DNA of 64,000 nt. Origin: Caldimicrobium sp. (lineage in GTDB: Bacteria; Desulfobacterota; Thermodesulfobacteria; Thermodesulfobacteriales; Thermodesulfobacteriaceae). The stretch spans positions 1-64,000 of the forward strand of contig JANXCE010000004.1 of NCBI GenBank assembly GCA_025059715.1, given 5' to 3'. The translations under genes were made by a program, and so were the position numbers. Positions within the stretch are counted from its first letter, which is position 1, and every line of letters begins with the position of its first letter. Positions 1 to 8,112 of the stretch are shown here, piece after piece. The notes under the pieces were generated by a model. That model made no database searches and was not told the origin of the DNA. It worked only from the letters and a program-made list of their open reading frames with translations.

Positions 1-73
1 TCCCTCCTTTCTTTGATATTGATTTTCAATTTTAACACTTTTTTTCCTTCTAAAAAGATCTTGAACTTATGCA
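1..73 (-). mobile_element. Left terminus of an IS (rve-type family), element A
   Basis: The stretch from about base 22 to 73 is nearly identical to bases 52265-52316, which form the terminus of degraded element D. Both end in CTTGAACTTATGCA, which read outward-in is the inverted repeat TGCATAAGTTCAAG. It pairs with the opposite-end sequence TGTATAAGTCCATATG near base 3066. The element therefore lies to the left of the window, in minus orientation, and its end falls at base 73. A run of nine G follows directly. The McrB-like reading frame to the right is cut here, so the insertion probably broke that gene. Confidence 0.65.
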
Positions 74-82
74 GGGGGGGGG

Positions 83-565
83 TTAGAAAAAAATGCTATT
101 AAGCAGTTACTAGAAATTCAAGATAAAGATTACCAGGAGTGTGTTAACACGATAAAAGAAATTCAGGAAAAACTTAAACCTTACGGTCTACATTTTGGTT
201 ATAGAGTTTTTGATGAGATGCTTATGTTTATTTATAATGCAACTAAGGATACTCTTGATAATTACAAAATGTCTTTAAAAGAAGCATTAGATCTTGCTAT
301 AATGATGAAAGTTTTACCTAAATTTCATGGCACAAAACAAAAACTTGAAGAACCCATAAGAGAGTTACTTGAATTATTTTGGAAAAAATCATCTCAAGGT
401 AAAGTTCCAAAAGAAGTTTTAGACCCAAAATCTATGCCTATTTTCCGAGGTTCAAAATTGAAAGTTGATAATTTAGATGTTAATACTGATTATCCTCATA
501 CTGTGAAGAAGTTGATCGAGATTTTGTATAAATTAAAAACACAAGGTTTTGCAAGTTTTATGTAA
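83..565 (+). pseudogene. C-terminal remnant of an McrB-like restriction ATPase
   Basis: The ORF track starts at 218, but the same frame is open back to the IS boundary at about 74 with no proper start. The peptide reads like the C-terminal end of McrB-type AAA+ ATPases (5-methylcytosine restriction systems): FGYRVFDEMLMFIYNATKD, then KVLPKFHGTKQKLEEPIREL, then a final segment of the type PhTvkKLieILykLktqGFaSF. These three blocks are what remains after the Walker motifs were removed by the insertion at the left. No McrC-like nuclease follows. It is a truncated, probably dead gene. The family call rests on remembered motif patterns, not on a search. Confidence 0.6.
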
Positions 566-710
566 GAGTTGAAGTCTTAGTTTTTTTGGTAAGCTAAAAC
601 TTAAATTACTCTTCACCGTGAAAATTTAAATCTTTGATCAACATCATTCATCACTTAGGACTTACTTAGGAGTCCATCCCCAGCCAAATACATAAAACTC
701 GTCTTTGATC

Positions 711-1187
711 TTACATTAAATTGAATCGTTTTAAGATTTCTGCTACTTTTTCATCGGTCTTTGCGAGATTTCTAAGGGCTTCTATAACTAAATTAAGCCT
801 TTCTCTTTCTCTGCTTATTTCATCTTCTATCAATTTTGTTTTGATTTCAAAAGGTCTTATCATGGTGCGTCTGTCCCAGATTGCAAAACCAATGGTTGCT
901 GCCGTTATCCCCGTAAAAATCACTACCAGCATCCACATAAAAGTCATCATCTGCTCAAACCTCTTATCAATTTGCTCAAACCTCTTGTCAATTTGCTCAA
1001 ATCTTTTATCGATTTGTTCAAACCTCTTGTCAATTTGCTCAAACCTCTTATCAATTTCTGCAAGTTTTGCCTCTATGCGAATAATTCTATCTCTATCCTC
1101 AAGGGTAAAGGGCACCTCTTTACAATAAGCCCCATAAGGAGTTAAAAGAAGTATTAAAAAAGCCAAGACCAGAAATACTCTCTTCAT
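711..1187 (-). CDS. Small coiled-coil membrane protein, long copy with heptad repeats
   Basis: I do not recognise a named family. Starting at the internal Met (MKRVFLVLAF) gives 158 residues with a clean signal peptide ending near AYC, preceded by GGGGGA. The track start lies 21 codons upstream and adds a charged segment before the signal. After the signal come a charged region, five near-perfect IDKRFEQ heptads (coiled coil), a hydrophobic membrane segment (MWMLVVIFTGITAATIGFAIW) and a charged C-terminal helix. The domain order resembles small membrane-anchored coiled-coil proteins often found in multiple copies. A paralogue with one heptad lies directly upstream on the same strand. Function unknown. 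Confidence 0.7.
   Translation of the reverse strand: MKRVFLVLAFLILLLTPYGAYCKEVPFTLEDRDRIIRIEAKLAEIDKRFEQIDKRFEQIDKRFEQIDKRFEQIDKRFEQMMTFMWMLVVIFTGITAATIGFAIWDRRTMIRPFEIKTKLIEDEISRERERLNLVIEALRNLAKTDEKVAEILKRFNLM
951..1055 (-). repeat. Five 21-bp tandem units inside the coiled-coil gene
   Basis: Five consecutive 21-base units (951-971, 972-992, 993-1013, 1014-1034, 1035-1055) of the form TTGCTCAAACCTCTTATCAAT differ by one to four bases. Each encodes one heptad IDKRFEQ on the minus strand. The neighbouring paralogue has a single unit at 1629-1649. This is an in-frame minisatellite, not a CRISPR, because there are no spacers. Confidence 0.95.
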
Positions 1188-1388
1188 TTTTTGACATCCC
1201 CCATTTAATTTTCTTTGACCTTCTCTTAGCGACAACCTACACATCTCCAATTTTAGTCTTATTTCAAATTCGCTCTACTCCTTTTCTGAATACAGGCTTT
1301 TCATCTACATACCCATTAACTTCAAGCCTTTTAGCTTGATTTTTCAAGATTCCCTCCCCAGCCAAATACATAAAACTCCTCTTTAATC

Positions 1389-1781
1389 TTACATTAAATT
1401 GAATCGTTTTAAGATTTCTGTTACTTTTTCATCGGTCTTTGCAAGATTTCTAAGGGCTTCTATAACTAAATCAAGTCTTTCGTTTTCTCTACCTATTTCA
1501 TCTTCTATCAATTTTGTTTTGATTTCAAAGGGTCTTATCATGGTGCGTCGGTCCCAAATTGCAAAACCAATGGTTGCTGCCGTTATCCCCGTAAAAATCC
1601 CCACCAACATCCACATAAAAGTCATCATCTGCTCAAACCTTTTATCAATTTCTGCAAGTTTTGTCTCTATGCGAATGATTCTATCTCTATCCTCAAGGGT
1701 AAAGGGCACCTCCTTACAATAAGCCCCATGGGAAGTTAAAAGAAGTATTAAAAAAGCTAAGACCAGAAATACTCTCCTCAT
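1389..1781 (-). CDS. Small coiled-coil membrane protein, short copy
   Basis: This is a paralogue of the gene at 711-1187, nearly identical over the signal peptide (MRRVFLVLAFLILLLTSHGAYC), the membrane segment and the C-terminal helix. It carries only one IDKRFEQ heptad, so it is 130 residues from the internal Met. The two full ORFs differ by 84 bp, exactly four 21-bp units. The duplicated block also includes the 3' flanking sequence (CCAGCCAAATACATAAAAC) and an upstream stretch, so whole units of about 595 bp plus heptads were duplicated in tandem. Function unknown; a sensor of envelope state or a structural tether are only guesses. Confidence 0.7.
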   Translation of the reverse strand: MRRVFLVLAFLILLLTSHGAYCKEVPFTLEDRDRIIRIETKLAEIDKRFEQMMTFMWMLVGIFTGITAATIGFAIWDRRTMIRPFEIKTKLIEDEIGRENERLDLVIEALRNLAKTDEKVTEILKRFNLM

Positions 1782-2082
1782 TTTTTCACATCCCCCATTT
1801 AATTTTCTTTGACCCTCTCTTAGCGACAACCTACACATCCCCAATTTAGTCTTACTTCAAATCCGCTCTACCACTTCTGCCACAGGCTCTCCATCTACAT
1901 ATCCATTACTTCAAGCCTTTAGTTTGATTTTTCAGGATTTCATGCCCAGCTAAATACATAAAACCCTCAATACTAACTCAAGAATTCCTGAATCTTGGAC
2001 TTTTTTTTAAAAATTCAATAAATTCAACTTGTTCATAGTCTATCCCTTATTTGCTGAATAGTAATAGCATTTTTTTAAAATT

Positions 2083-2140
2083 TTACATTAAATTAAACCG
2101 TTTTAAAGTTTCTGCTACTTTCTCATCGATCTTTGTAAGA
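2083..2140 (-). pseudogene. Third, truncated copy of the coiled-coil gene (3' end only)
   Basis: This stretch repeats the last 19 or so codons and the stop of the two genes at 711 and 1389 (compare the ORF-track shadow LNRFKVSATFSSIFV with MNRFKISATFSSVFA). Homology ends near 2140. The flanking block around 1855-1970 also matches the region upstream of the first gene (1255-1375). So the locus once held at least three tandem units, and the third has lost its 5' part. Confidence 0.7.
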
Positions 2141-2769
2141 AAAGATTGGGATGCCCTCATGTTTTGGACAACTAAAATGTTAGGGTTTGTATTAAAGCTT
2201 AAGGTTTTAAATTTGAACCCCATATTCCTTAAGTTTACCCCTTAAATGCTCCGTTACCACATTATCTATCAAACTAAAATCAACCAATGCCGGAAATACA
2301 TATTGAAAAACACATATCTGTTAAATCTCTCTTCCCTCCATAATCTTAATACTTTTAATATAGCTTACTTTGTAGCTCTCAAGCCTATAAGTCAAAATGG
2401 CTATTTTATATATCTCTATATTCTGACCTTATTTCGCTTTGTTCTTGGTAATAAAAGGTTAAAGGAGGGATAGAGTATCTCTTGGGTTAAAAACTCAAGG
2501 AGATGGTATTTGGGTTGGAGAGTGTTTTGTTTGTATATCAAATTCCTTACATGTTGGCAATTTTTTAAGTTTTGAGTTTTCAGTTTCGAGGGTTTTTAAT
2601 CCTTGAAGAAGCTCAAGAGTAGGAGCCCCTGTATTTTTGGCCTTTACTTGTCAAGAGTTAGTTCAGAAATTTTATGTGATCTTTGGGTAGCCACAAACGA
2701 GTTGTTTGGTAACACAGCTTTAGAGAGGATTTGAGTGATCTATATTTTAGTTATTAACCTTAAGACAAT
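2141..2769. other. Gene-poor decayed stretch
   Basis: The ORFs listed here are short and compositionally unlike neighbouring genes. On the minus strand around 2215-2300 a phrase reading LVDFSLIDNVVTEHLRGKLKEYGV resembles the end of MNT-type nucleotidyltransferases, but stops and frame changes surround it. I see no intact gene, RNA or regulatory element. It is probably a graveyard of accessory genes. Confidence 0.4.
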
Positions 2770-3066
2770 TAATTTGTCCAAAAAAAAGAGCGATCCAGAG
2801 CACCTTTATTAATTATCCTCGGAATCCCAGAGGGAATGGGTATGTAGAGAGGTTTAACAAGACATAGGAGGAGGAGTTTATTGAGTATAGGGAGTGGATG
2901 TTGAAGGATGATTTGGAGGAGTTTAAACAGGGAGCTTATGAGGTATTTGATATGGTATAATACTGAGAGGGTGCATAGTGGTCTTGGGAATGTATCGCCT
3001 TTGGAGTGGATTTGTTATAAATTTTATGAGAATTCCCTTCAGTCTAAAATCATATGGACTTATACA
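2770..3066 (+). mobile_element. Degraded rve-type transposase C-terminus with right inverted repeat, element B
   Basis: With stops and frame changes, the plus strand reads INYPRNPRGNGYVERFNKT, then EEEFIEYREWMLKDDLEEF, then YNTERVHSGLGNVSPLEW. This is the typical C-terminal third of DDE integrase-core transposases (IS481/IS3-like), including the NGYVERFN block and the catalytic-Glu region. An in-frame stop lies after the first block and another interrupts the middle. The end CATATGGACTTATACA at about 3051-3066 is the right inverted repeat; its complement matches the left ends at 73, 50527 and 52316. No left end was found upstream, so the element is a fragment. Confidence 0.7.
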
Positions 3067-3070
3067 GTTA

Positions 3071-3098
3071 CTTGACTTTTTGTTTTTTTGCTTATAAT
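3071..3098 (+). promoter_or_regulatory. Candidate nikR promoter beside the IS end
   Basis: TTGACT sits a few bases beyond the IS right end, followed after 15 bases by TATAAT and then a second overlapping TATAAT. The spacing is shorter than ideal for the first box and longer for the second, so the assignment is tentative. No clear NikR palindrome was seen. Confidence 0.35.
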
Positions 3099-3130
3099 TA
3101 TAATATTAAAATTTTTTTGGGGAATTTCTT

Positions 3131-3553
3131 ATGGAAGAATTGGCCAGATTTGGGGTATCTATCCCAAGTGAGCTTCTAAAGGCCTTTGATAAATATATTG
3201 AGCGGAAACATTATGCGAATCGTTCAGAGGCTATAAGGGATCTTATTAGACAAAAGTTAGTAGAAGAGGAATGGAAAGAATCCCGAGAAGAAGTTGCTGG
3301 GGTAATCACCTATCTCTATGACCATCATAAAAGGGAATTATCGGAAAAACTTTTGGATATTCAACACGAATACTACGAGAAAATTATAACAACCCAACAT
3401 CTTCATGTAGATCAAGATAGATGTTTAGAGATTATTCTCGTAAAGGGTAAAGCTAATGAAATAAGGGAACTTGCGGATAAGATTCAGGCTCAAAAGGGAG
3501 TTTTACATCTAAATTTAGCCTTAACGACCTTAGGTAAAGAAATTCCAGCTTAG
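3131..3553 (+). CDS. nikR: Nickel-responsive transcriptional regulator NikR
   Basis: The protein of 140 residues has the usual length and two-domain layout. The N-terminal ribbon-helix-helix (RFGVSIPSELLKAFDKYIERKHYANRSEAIRDLIRQKL) binds DNA. The C-terminal ACT-like domain carries the metal ligands: a His in YLYDHHKREL, the HLH pair in TTQHLHVDQ, and the Cys in DRCLEIILVKG. In the family, Ni(II) binding tetramerises the protein on palindromic operators and represses nickel uptake genes. No nickel transporter or hydrogenase lies in the window, so targets must be elsewhere. It begins just after IS debris, with a GGGGA Shine-Dalgarno-like sequence. Confidence 0.93.
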   Translation: MEELARFGVSIPSELLKAFDKYIERKHYANRSEAIRDLIRQKLVEEEWKESREEVAGVITYLYDHHKRELSEKLLDIQHEYYEKIITTQHLHVDQDRCLEIILVKGKANEIRELADKIQAQKGVLHLNLALTTLGKEIPA

Positions 3554-3569
3554 ATTGGAGGTGCAAGAA

Positions 3570-3776
3570 ATGGCTCAGAAAGAGAAAATCGAAAAGCAGG
3601 TTAACAAAAAGGAGTTGCTTGAATATTTGAGAAATCTGATCTCTCAAGTAGAACAGGGCTATGTCTTGATAGGAGATAAAAAGATAGAACTTCCCGAGAG
3701 TTTTGAACTGGAGATAAAATACAAAGAAGAGGACAGGAAAAAAGAAGTAGAATGGGAAATTGAGTGGAAGCTTTAG
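3570..3776 (+). CDS. Amphi-Trp domain protein
   Basis: The track start is a TTG inside the ribosome-binding site. The ATG at 3570 follows GGAGGT by about seven bases and gives 68 residues. The sequence ends in alternating charged strands with two Trp residues (EVEWEIEWKL), as in the short amphi-Trp domain family whose function is unknown. It lies 16 bases after nikR and is probably co-transcribed. The nickel link is only by position. Confidence 0.75.
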   Translation: MAQKEKIEKQVNKKELLEYLRNLISQVEQGYVLIGDKKIELPESFELEIKYKEEDRKKEVEWEIEWKL

Positions 3777-3794
3777 TTTCGGATTTAAACTAAG
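3771..3794. terminator. Weak hairpin between convergent genes
   Basis: TTTAGTTT (3772-3779) can pair with AAACTAAG (3787-3794) around a seven-base loop, at the junction of the amphi-Trp gene and the oppositely oriented rnr. The stem is AT-rich with no strong T run on either side, so its role as a shared terminator is uncertain. Confidence 0.25.
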
Positions 3795-5896
3795 AGAAAG
3801 TTTATTTGAAATCTTATTAAATCCACCTCTTTTACTTTTACTTTTACTCTTTGTCCTAATTGAAAAGTCTTTCCTGTCTTTTTACCAATTAAGCAAGTTC
3901 CCTTTTCATCTAAAATATAATAATCATCGGGTATGTCCACTAATCTTACGACCCCACTTACTAAATATTCTTCAAGGTCAACAAAGAAGCCGAAGGCAGT
4001 AAGCCCTGAGATAATTCCTGTGAAGATCTGTCCTACTTTATCTTTCATAAAGAAAGCTTGAAACTTTTTCAGGACCTCTCTTTCCGCTTCTTCTGCAATC
4101 CTCTCTCTTAAAGAAAGGTGTTTTCCCATAATTTCGAGCTCTTCCGCTGTGTAGGGGGCTCTTTTCTTTCTTAAGGCTTTCTTTAGAATTCTATGCACTA
4201 CAAGATCAGGGAATCTTCGAATTGGAGAGGTAAAATGGCAATAACAGGGGGAGGCTAAGCCGAAGTGCCCTACATTCTCAGGGCTATATTTAGCTTGTTT
4301 AAGGGATCTCAAAAGCATGTGATGATACAGATAACCCAAAGGATGGTCTCTGATGAGCTCTAACAAATGCTGAAAAAATTTGGGATCAGGCTCTTCAGGA
4401 ATCTTAATTTCAATTCCCTCTAAGGGGAAGAATTCCAAAAGTTCCTTTAATTTATTAAGATCTGGAGTTTCATGAATCCGATATAGTAGGGGATAGTTAT
4501 TCTCAGAGAGAAATTCCGCTACTGCCTCATTAGCGGAAATCATGAAATCTTCAATAAGCATGTGAGCTAAATTTCTTTCTCTTTTAACTATATTTTCTAT
4601 TTTTCCCTCTAAGTTTAGAATAATTTCTGGTTCAGGTAAATCAAAATCAAGACTTCCACGTTCCATCCTCTTTTCTCTCAATATTTGAGCTAATTCTCCA
4701 GCCTCTCTTAACATAGAACAGAGGTCTTTATATTTTTGAAGGAGCTGAGCTTTTTCATCTAAAAGTATTTCCTTTACCTCAGTATAGGTTAACCGCGCCT
4801 GGGATTTAATAACCCCCTCATAAAATTTCTGGCTCCTTATCTTTCCTGTGTGAGTATAGTCAATTTCAACCACCATAGCCAATCTATCTACCTTTGGATT
4901 AAGACTACATAAATGATTGGACAGCTTTTTAGGAAACATAGGTAAGACGAGATTTGGAAAATAGACACTGGTTCCTCTAAGATAAGCCTCTTTATCAAGA
5001 TGAGAACCCTTTTTGACATAGTGAGCTACATCAGCAATAGCTACCCATAGTCTATAACCCTCGGAGTGTTTCTTAACACATATCGCATCGTCAAAATCCC
5101 TTGCATTTTCACCATCAATAGTTACAAAGGGAAGATCTCTAAGATCCACCCTACCTATTTTGTCTTCCTCCCTTACCTCCTCTGGAAGTCTTGTTATTTC
5201 TTTTTCTATATAATCGTTAAATTCATGGGGTAGATCCTTGGTAAAAATTGTAGCCCAGGTATGAGATTCTAAGTTTGTGGGATCACCTAAATCGTGGACA
5301 ATTTCACCTAAGGGAACTCCAAATTCTGAGGTCGGTTGAAGTATTTTAGCTACAACAAGGTGTCCCTCTTTTGCCTTATGACGCCTTTTTTTGGGAATAA
5401 AAATTTCAAAGGGAAGCCTCCTATCCTCTGGTTCGACAAAGAAAAATTTATTCCTTTTTACAAGGTAGCCTACAAAATGTTTTCTTGGCCTTTCCAGCAC
5501 ACTGATTATTCTACCTTCTGGCCCCTTTTTGCTAAGCCTTTCAACTCTTACTAATACTATATCACCATCTAAGGCTTGTCCGAGCTTTCTTGGAGGAATG
5601 AAGATTGTTTCCTCACTTTCAGTTTCTACAAACCCAAAACCATCAGGATGAACCCTAAGTTTGCCCTTCTTTAAAGAGAGTTTTTCCAACAAGGCATAGC
5701 GTCTTTTCTTTATTTGAACCAATTTTCCTTGAGAAACTAATTTTTTAATTAACTCTCTAACCTTTTCTCTATCTACTGAAGGAACATTTAATAAATGATA
5801 AACTTCCCTTAGAAGAAGAGTGCCTTTGGTTTTTTCAAAAAGTTTTAATACTTCTCTTTCATCTAAATAATCTTTTTTAAAGGCTCTTTTTCTCAT
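3785..5896 (-). CDS. rnr: Ribonuclease R (RNB family exoribonuclease)
   Basis: This 703-residue 3'-5' exoribonuclease degrades structured RNA. Visible in order: an N-terminal winged-helix segment (residues about 10-70), cold-shock domains beginning at RVHPDGFGFVE, the RNB catalytic domain with its Asp cluster DGENARDFDDAI near residue 265, the PRYF-like block TSPIRRFPDLVVHR near residue 575, and a C-terminal S1 domain (GQIFTGIISGLTAFGFFVDL). It is shorter than E. coli RNase R because it lacks the basic tail. No strong ribosome-binding site precedes the ATG. The upstream cytochrome gene lies 28 bases away on the same strand. Confidence 0.95.
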   Translation of the reverse strand: MRKRAFKKDYLDEREVLKLFEKTKGTLLLREVYHLLNVPSVDREKVRELIKKLVSQGKLVQIKKRRYALLEKLSLKKGKLRVHPDGFGFVETESEETIFIPPRKLGQALDGDIVLVRVERLSKKGPEGRIISVLERPRKHFVGYLVKRNKFFFVEPEDRRLPFEIFIPKKRRHKAKEGHLVVAKILQPTSEFGVPLGEIVHDLGDPTNLESHTWATIFTKDLPHEFNDYIEKEITRLPEEVREEDKIGRVDLRDLPFVTIDGENARDFDDAICVKKHSEGYRLWVAIADVAHYVKKGSHLDKEAYLRGTSVYFPNLVLPMFPKKLSNHLCSLNPKVDRLAMVVEIDYTHTGKIRSQKFYEGVIKSQARLTYTEVKEILLDEKAQLLQKYKDLCSMLREAGELAQILREKRMERGSLDFDLPEPEIILNLEGKIENIVKRERNLAHMLIEDFMISANEAVAEFLSENNYPLLYRIHETPDLNKLKELLEFFPLEGIEIKIPEEPDPKFFQHLLELIRDHPLGYLYHHMLLRSLKQAKYSPENVGHFGLASPCYCHFTSPIRRFPDLVVHRILKKALRKKRAPYTAEELEIMGKHLSLRERIAEEAEREVLKKFQAFFMKDKVGQIFTGIISGLTAFGFFVDLEEYLVSGVVRLVDIPDDYYILDEKGTCLIGKKTGKTFQLGQRVKVKVKEVDLIRFQINFLLV

Positions 5897-5924
5897 GAAT
5901 TGAGTTAGAAAGACATAGAAAAAC

Positions 5925-6212
5925 TTATTTAAGATTTAGATATATAATAGCTCTTTCAATATCCGCATCGGTGCTTGTGACGTGTAAGCCCGCTTTAGGG
6001 CCTTTACGAATGAGAGCTCTTAATTCTTCTGCAGTTTTTATATTTTTCTCATAAACATACTTCTCTAAACTGTCTTTTCCCTTATGACATTTGAGACATT
6101 TAAAATCTTCCGCTGTGGTGTTTTCAGAAGAATATTGTAAATAAAGGACTGTGGCTATTAAAATAACAACTAAAACAAAGTAATGATTTATAGAATTTTT
6201 TTGTCGTAGCAT
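5925..6212 (-). CDS. Small membrane-anchored mono-heme c-type cytochrome
   Basis: The 95 residues contain an N-terminal signal anchor (YFVLVVILIATVLYLQY) followed by one CLKCH heme-attachment motif at about residues 38-42 and a predicted helical tail rich in charges. No distal Met ligand motif is obvious except possibly none, so the axial ligation is unclear. The likely place is the periplasmic face of the inner membrane as an electron carrier. No partner oxidoreductase lies nearby. Upstream sequence is non-coding debris. Confidence 0.65.
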   Translation of the reverse strand: MLRQKNSINHYFVLVVILIATVLYLQYSSENTTAEDFKCLKCHKGKDSLEKYVYEKNIKTAEELRALIRKGPKAGLHVTSTDADIERAIIYLNLK

Positions 6213-6369
6213 TTTAGACCATTATACTTACTTTTAGGCCTTTTGTCAAATATTCGTATGAGTCCACATAATTTAGTCCATGTAATTTCGAGATTGAGTA
6301 AAATTTTGACATAATTTTTGCCATACCCTCTGCACGGCGATTTATTAATCAATCCATAATGCCCCCTCT

Positions 6370-6555
6370 TCATATCCTATATCCCTCCCCAACTCCCCCA
6401 TTTAGCTCTCTCAAATCCTCCTTCCACCTCCTGTTAAATCGCTCCCCATAACTATTCATCTTCTGATTCGTTAGATAATTAAAGTAGTGCCCTATCCCTT
6501 CTAAAGACATTCCCAATACCTCCAACCCATAGGGAAATTCCAATCTCTTGCGCAT
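6370..6555 (-). pseudogene. Possible transposase N-terminal (HTH) remnant
   Basis: The short ORF contains EVLGMSLEGIGHYFNYLTNQ, which resembles the helix-turn-helix segment of IS1-like transposases (GMSLrgIgRylnvShqtV). Upstream on the same strand, in another frame, codons such as CFWGQDKKVYNSWIRYAQE are readable, which suggests frameshift decay. No inverted repeats were identified for it. Confidence in the family is low. Confidence 0.35.
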
Positions 6556-6839
6556 ATCTAATCCAGCTATTATATACCTTTTTATCTTGCCCCCAAAAAC
6601 ACCCTACTATCTCTTGTCCTCTACCTCCCTCTTTAGCCTCCCTACAAGCCTAATTATCCATAAATAACGAGGGGCTTATGCATCTCTTTACCTGTTTATT
6701 CCTTTTACTCTCCACTGCTTTTTGTCTTCCTTCTTCCATTCCCGGTCCCTTTAAAGTTTGTTACACCTGAAAACATTGCGGTTAGATACTCCATAGGCTT
6801 TCAAAGTAGCTTGAGGGCCCTATTTGTTGAAAATTTTTG
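6556..6839. other. Intergenic debris without recognisable gene
   Basis: There is no long ORF and no RNA structure I can support. A GGGGCTTATGCATCTC near 6673 resembles the inverted repeat of the A-D IS family (TGCATAAG) but is isolated. The stretch is best read as decayed mobile DNA. Confidence 0.35.
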
Positions 6840-7050
6840 AATGATGCTTTTTTAATAAAGTTGAAGCTTTCAAAGAGTTAGAGCTTTCAAGCCTTTTTGG
6901 GATCTAAATTCCACACTTACCTTTGGGATTTTTTTACTTTTCATTGAGATGCCCTCAGGAATTGATTTTTTTGATTTTTATCTTTTTTCTACATTCTAAT
7001 AGGAAGCGGAACTTATACAAAAAAGAAATATTAAAATTTGAGATGAGGCA
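6840..7050. repeat. Dispersed repeat R2, copy 1 (decayed element)
   Basis: This stretch aligns in order with 52450-52640. Shared blocks include TTTTTCATTGAGATGCCCT versus TTTTTCATCGAGATTCCCT, GGAATTGATTTTTTT versus GGGATTGCTTTTTTT, and AATAGGAAGC versus AATAAGAAGC. On the minus strand both encode a similar phrase (NSLKASTLLKKA versus NSIKEASSYLKAL). It is probably a second, older IS family. Near 7008-7019 it also contains GGAACTTATACA followed by six A. Confidence 0.5.
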
Positions 7051-7071
7051 TTTAACAGATTTTAATTATTA

Positions 7072-7099
7072 TTGAAGGTAAGATAAAAGGCATTAAAAT
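7072..7099 (+). promoter_or_regulatory. Promoter of tRNA-Pro
   Basis: TTGAAG (7072-7077) and TAAAAT (7094-7099) are 16 bases apart, and the mature tRNA begins 12 bases after the -10 box, as expected for a sigma-70 tRNA promoter. Confidence 0.5.
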
Positions 7100-7110
7100 A
7101 TATTTTGTTG

Positions 7111-7184
7111 CGGGGTGTAGCTCAGCTTGGCAGAGCGCTGGCTTCGGGAGCCAGGGGCCGGAGGTTCAAATCCTCTCACCCCGA
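7111..7184 (+). tRNA. tRNA-Pro (anticodon CGG)
   Basis: A 74-base cloverleaf is readable. The acceptor CGGGGTG pairs with CACCCCG plus discriminator A. The D arm is GCTCAGCTTGGCAGAGC, the anticodon stem CTGGC/GCCAG closes the loop TTCGGGA, and the T arm carries GGTTCAAATCC. Loop positions 34-36 are CGG, reading CCG proline codons. CCA is not encoded. It sits next to decayed mobile DNA, a common insertion neighbourhood, but no integrase or attachment-site duplication is visible. Confidence 0.95.
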
Positions 7185-7191
7185 CTTCGAT

Positions 7192-8007
7192 TTAACTCAA
7201 AGAAGTATCCAAGATCATCATCGTCAAGAAGCCTAACCCAAATCCAATACTTGCAAGGTCTGAGGTTCCATACTTTTGAGCTTCAGGAAGGAGTTCTTCA
7301 ATTGTCACAAAGATCATAGCACCAGCTGCTAAACTCAAGGCGTAGGGTAGTGCAAGTTTTATCCACAGAGTAGCTACAGCGCCCAACAGAGAGAAAAGGG
7401 GTTCCACAAAGGCGGAAAGCGCACCATAAAGGAAACTTTCTACTTTACTAAAACCGGTATGCCTTAGCGCTAAACTAAGAGCTAAGCCTTCAGGAATATT
7501 TTGAATCCCTAAAGCTAAGGTAAGATTAAATGCGGATATAATAAGCTCCTTATTTTCTTCCACACTTCCAAAGGAAACCCCTAAGGCAAGCCCTTCAGGA
7601 ATATTGTGAATAGTTATGGCTAATAAAATAAGAACACCCTTTCTTAAGGGGATTTTAAGTCCCTCTTGCTCTTCAGGTAATGAAGTTAAGTGAAGATGAG
7701 GGATAAAGAGATCCATAAGTCTTAGTAAAATTATCCCAAGGATAAAACCTACGGTTACCGGAAAAAAGGCAAAACTATGATGGCGCTCTGCTAACTCCAA
7801 GGCGGGATTCAAAAGGGACCAAAAACTGGCAGCAATCATTATGCCACCAGAAAAACCTAAGGAGAGAGAAAAAACCTTGGGATTTACTTTGTTTAGAAAT
7901 AGGGTTCCACTACTTCCTAACCCAGTTAGCAAAAAGGTTAGGAATCCTGCCCCCAAGGAGAGTAATACTAAGGAATATGATTCAGTTAACTCCTGTAAAA
8001 TAATCAT
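7192..8007 (-). CDS. ZIP family metal transporter
   Basis: The 271-residue membrane protein has about eight hydrophobic segments and the two ZIP signature helices: HNIPEGLALGVSFG (about residues 138-151) and the repeated QNIPEGLALSLAL, with His, Asn and Glu ligands of the binuclear metal site. A short variable loop with HLH lies before the first signature. ZIP proteins move Zn2+, Fe2+ or other divalent metals into the cytoplasm. It runs convergently to tRNA-Pro with seven bases between them. No ribosome-binding site is seen, and a TATAAA lies eight bases before the ATG. The metal cannot be decided from sequence. Confidence 0.9.
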   Translation of the reverse strand: MIILQELTESYSLVLLSLGAGFLTFLLTGLGSSGTLFLNKVNPKVFSLSLGFSGGIMIAASFWSLLNPALELAERHHSFAFFPVTVGFILGIILLRLMDLFIPHLHLTSLPEEQEGLKIPLRKGVLILLAITIHNIPEGLALGVSFGSVEENKELIISAFNLTLALGIQNIPEGLALSLALRHTGFSKVESFLYGALSAFVEPLFSLLGAVATLWIKLALPYALSLAAGAMIFVTIEELLPEAQKYGTSDLASIGFGLGFLTMMILDTSLS

Positions 8008-8112
8008 AAATTGAATTTATATAATAATCTAAGGAGTTATTTTTTAAAGGGTTTTTTTAAAATCAGGGAGTCTCTAAACAAAATCAATGCTTTAAAATAA
8101 CAGAGAACATAG

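Noticed and set aside
951-1055. CRISPR array
   Set aside because: The units are contiguous with no spacers and each codes for a heptad.
721-1128. 135-aa plus-strand ORF with repeats SNLLSIC
   Set aside because: It is the reverse shadow of the 21-bp heptad repeat gene; the minus-strand protein has a signal peptide and membrane helix, the plus-strand one has no plausible domain.
2246-2473. 75-aa ORF
   Set aside because: Composition and context look like decayed DNA; no domain or ribosome-binding site.
6188-6373. 61-aa minus ORF
   Set aside because: No domain, overlaps the cytochrome start and IS debris; no ribosome-binding site.
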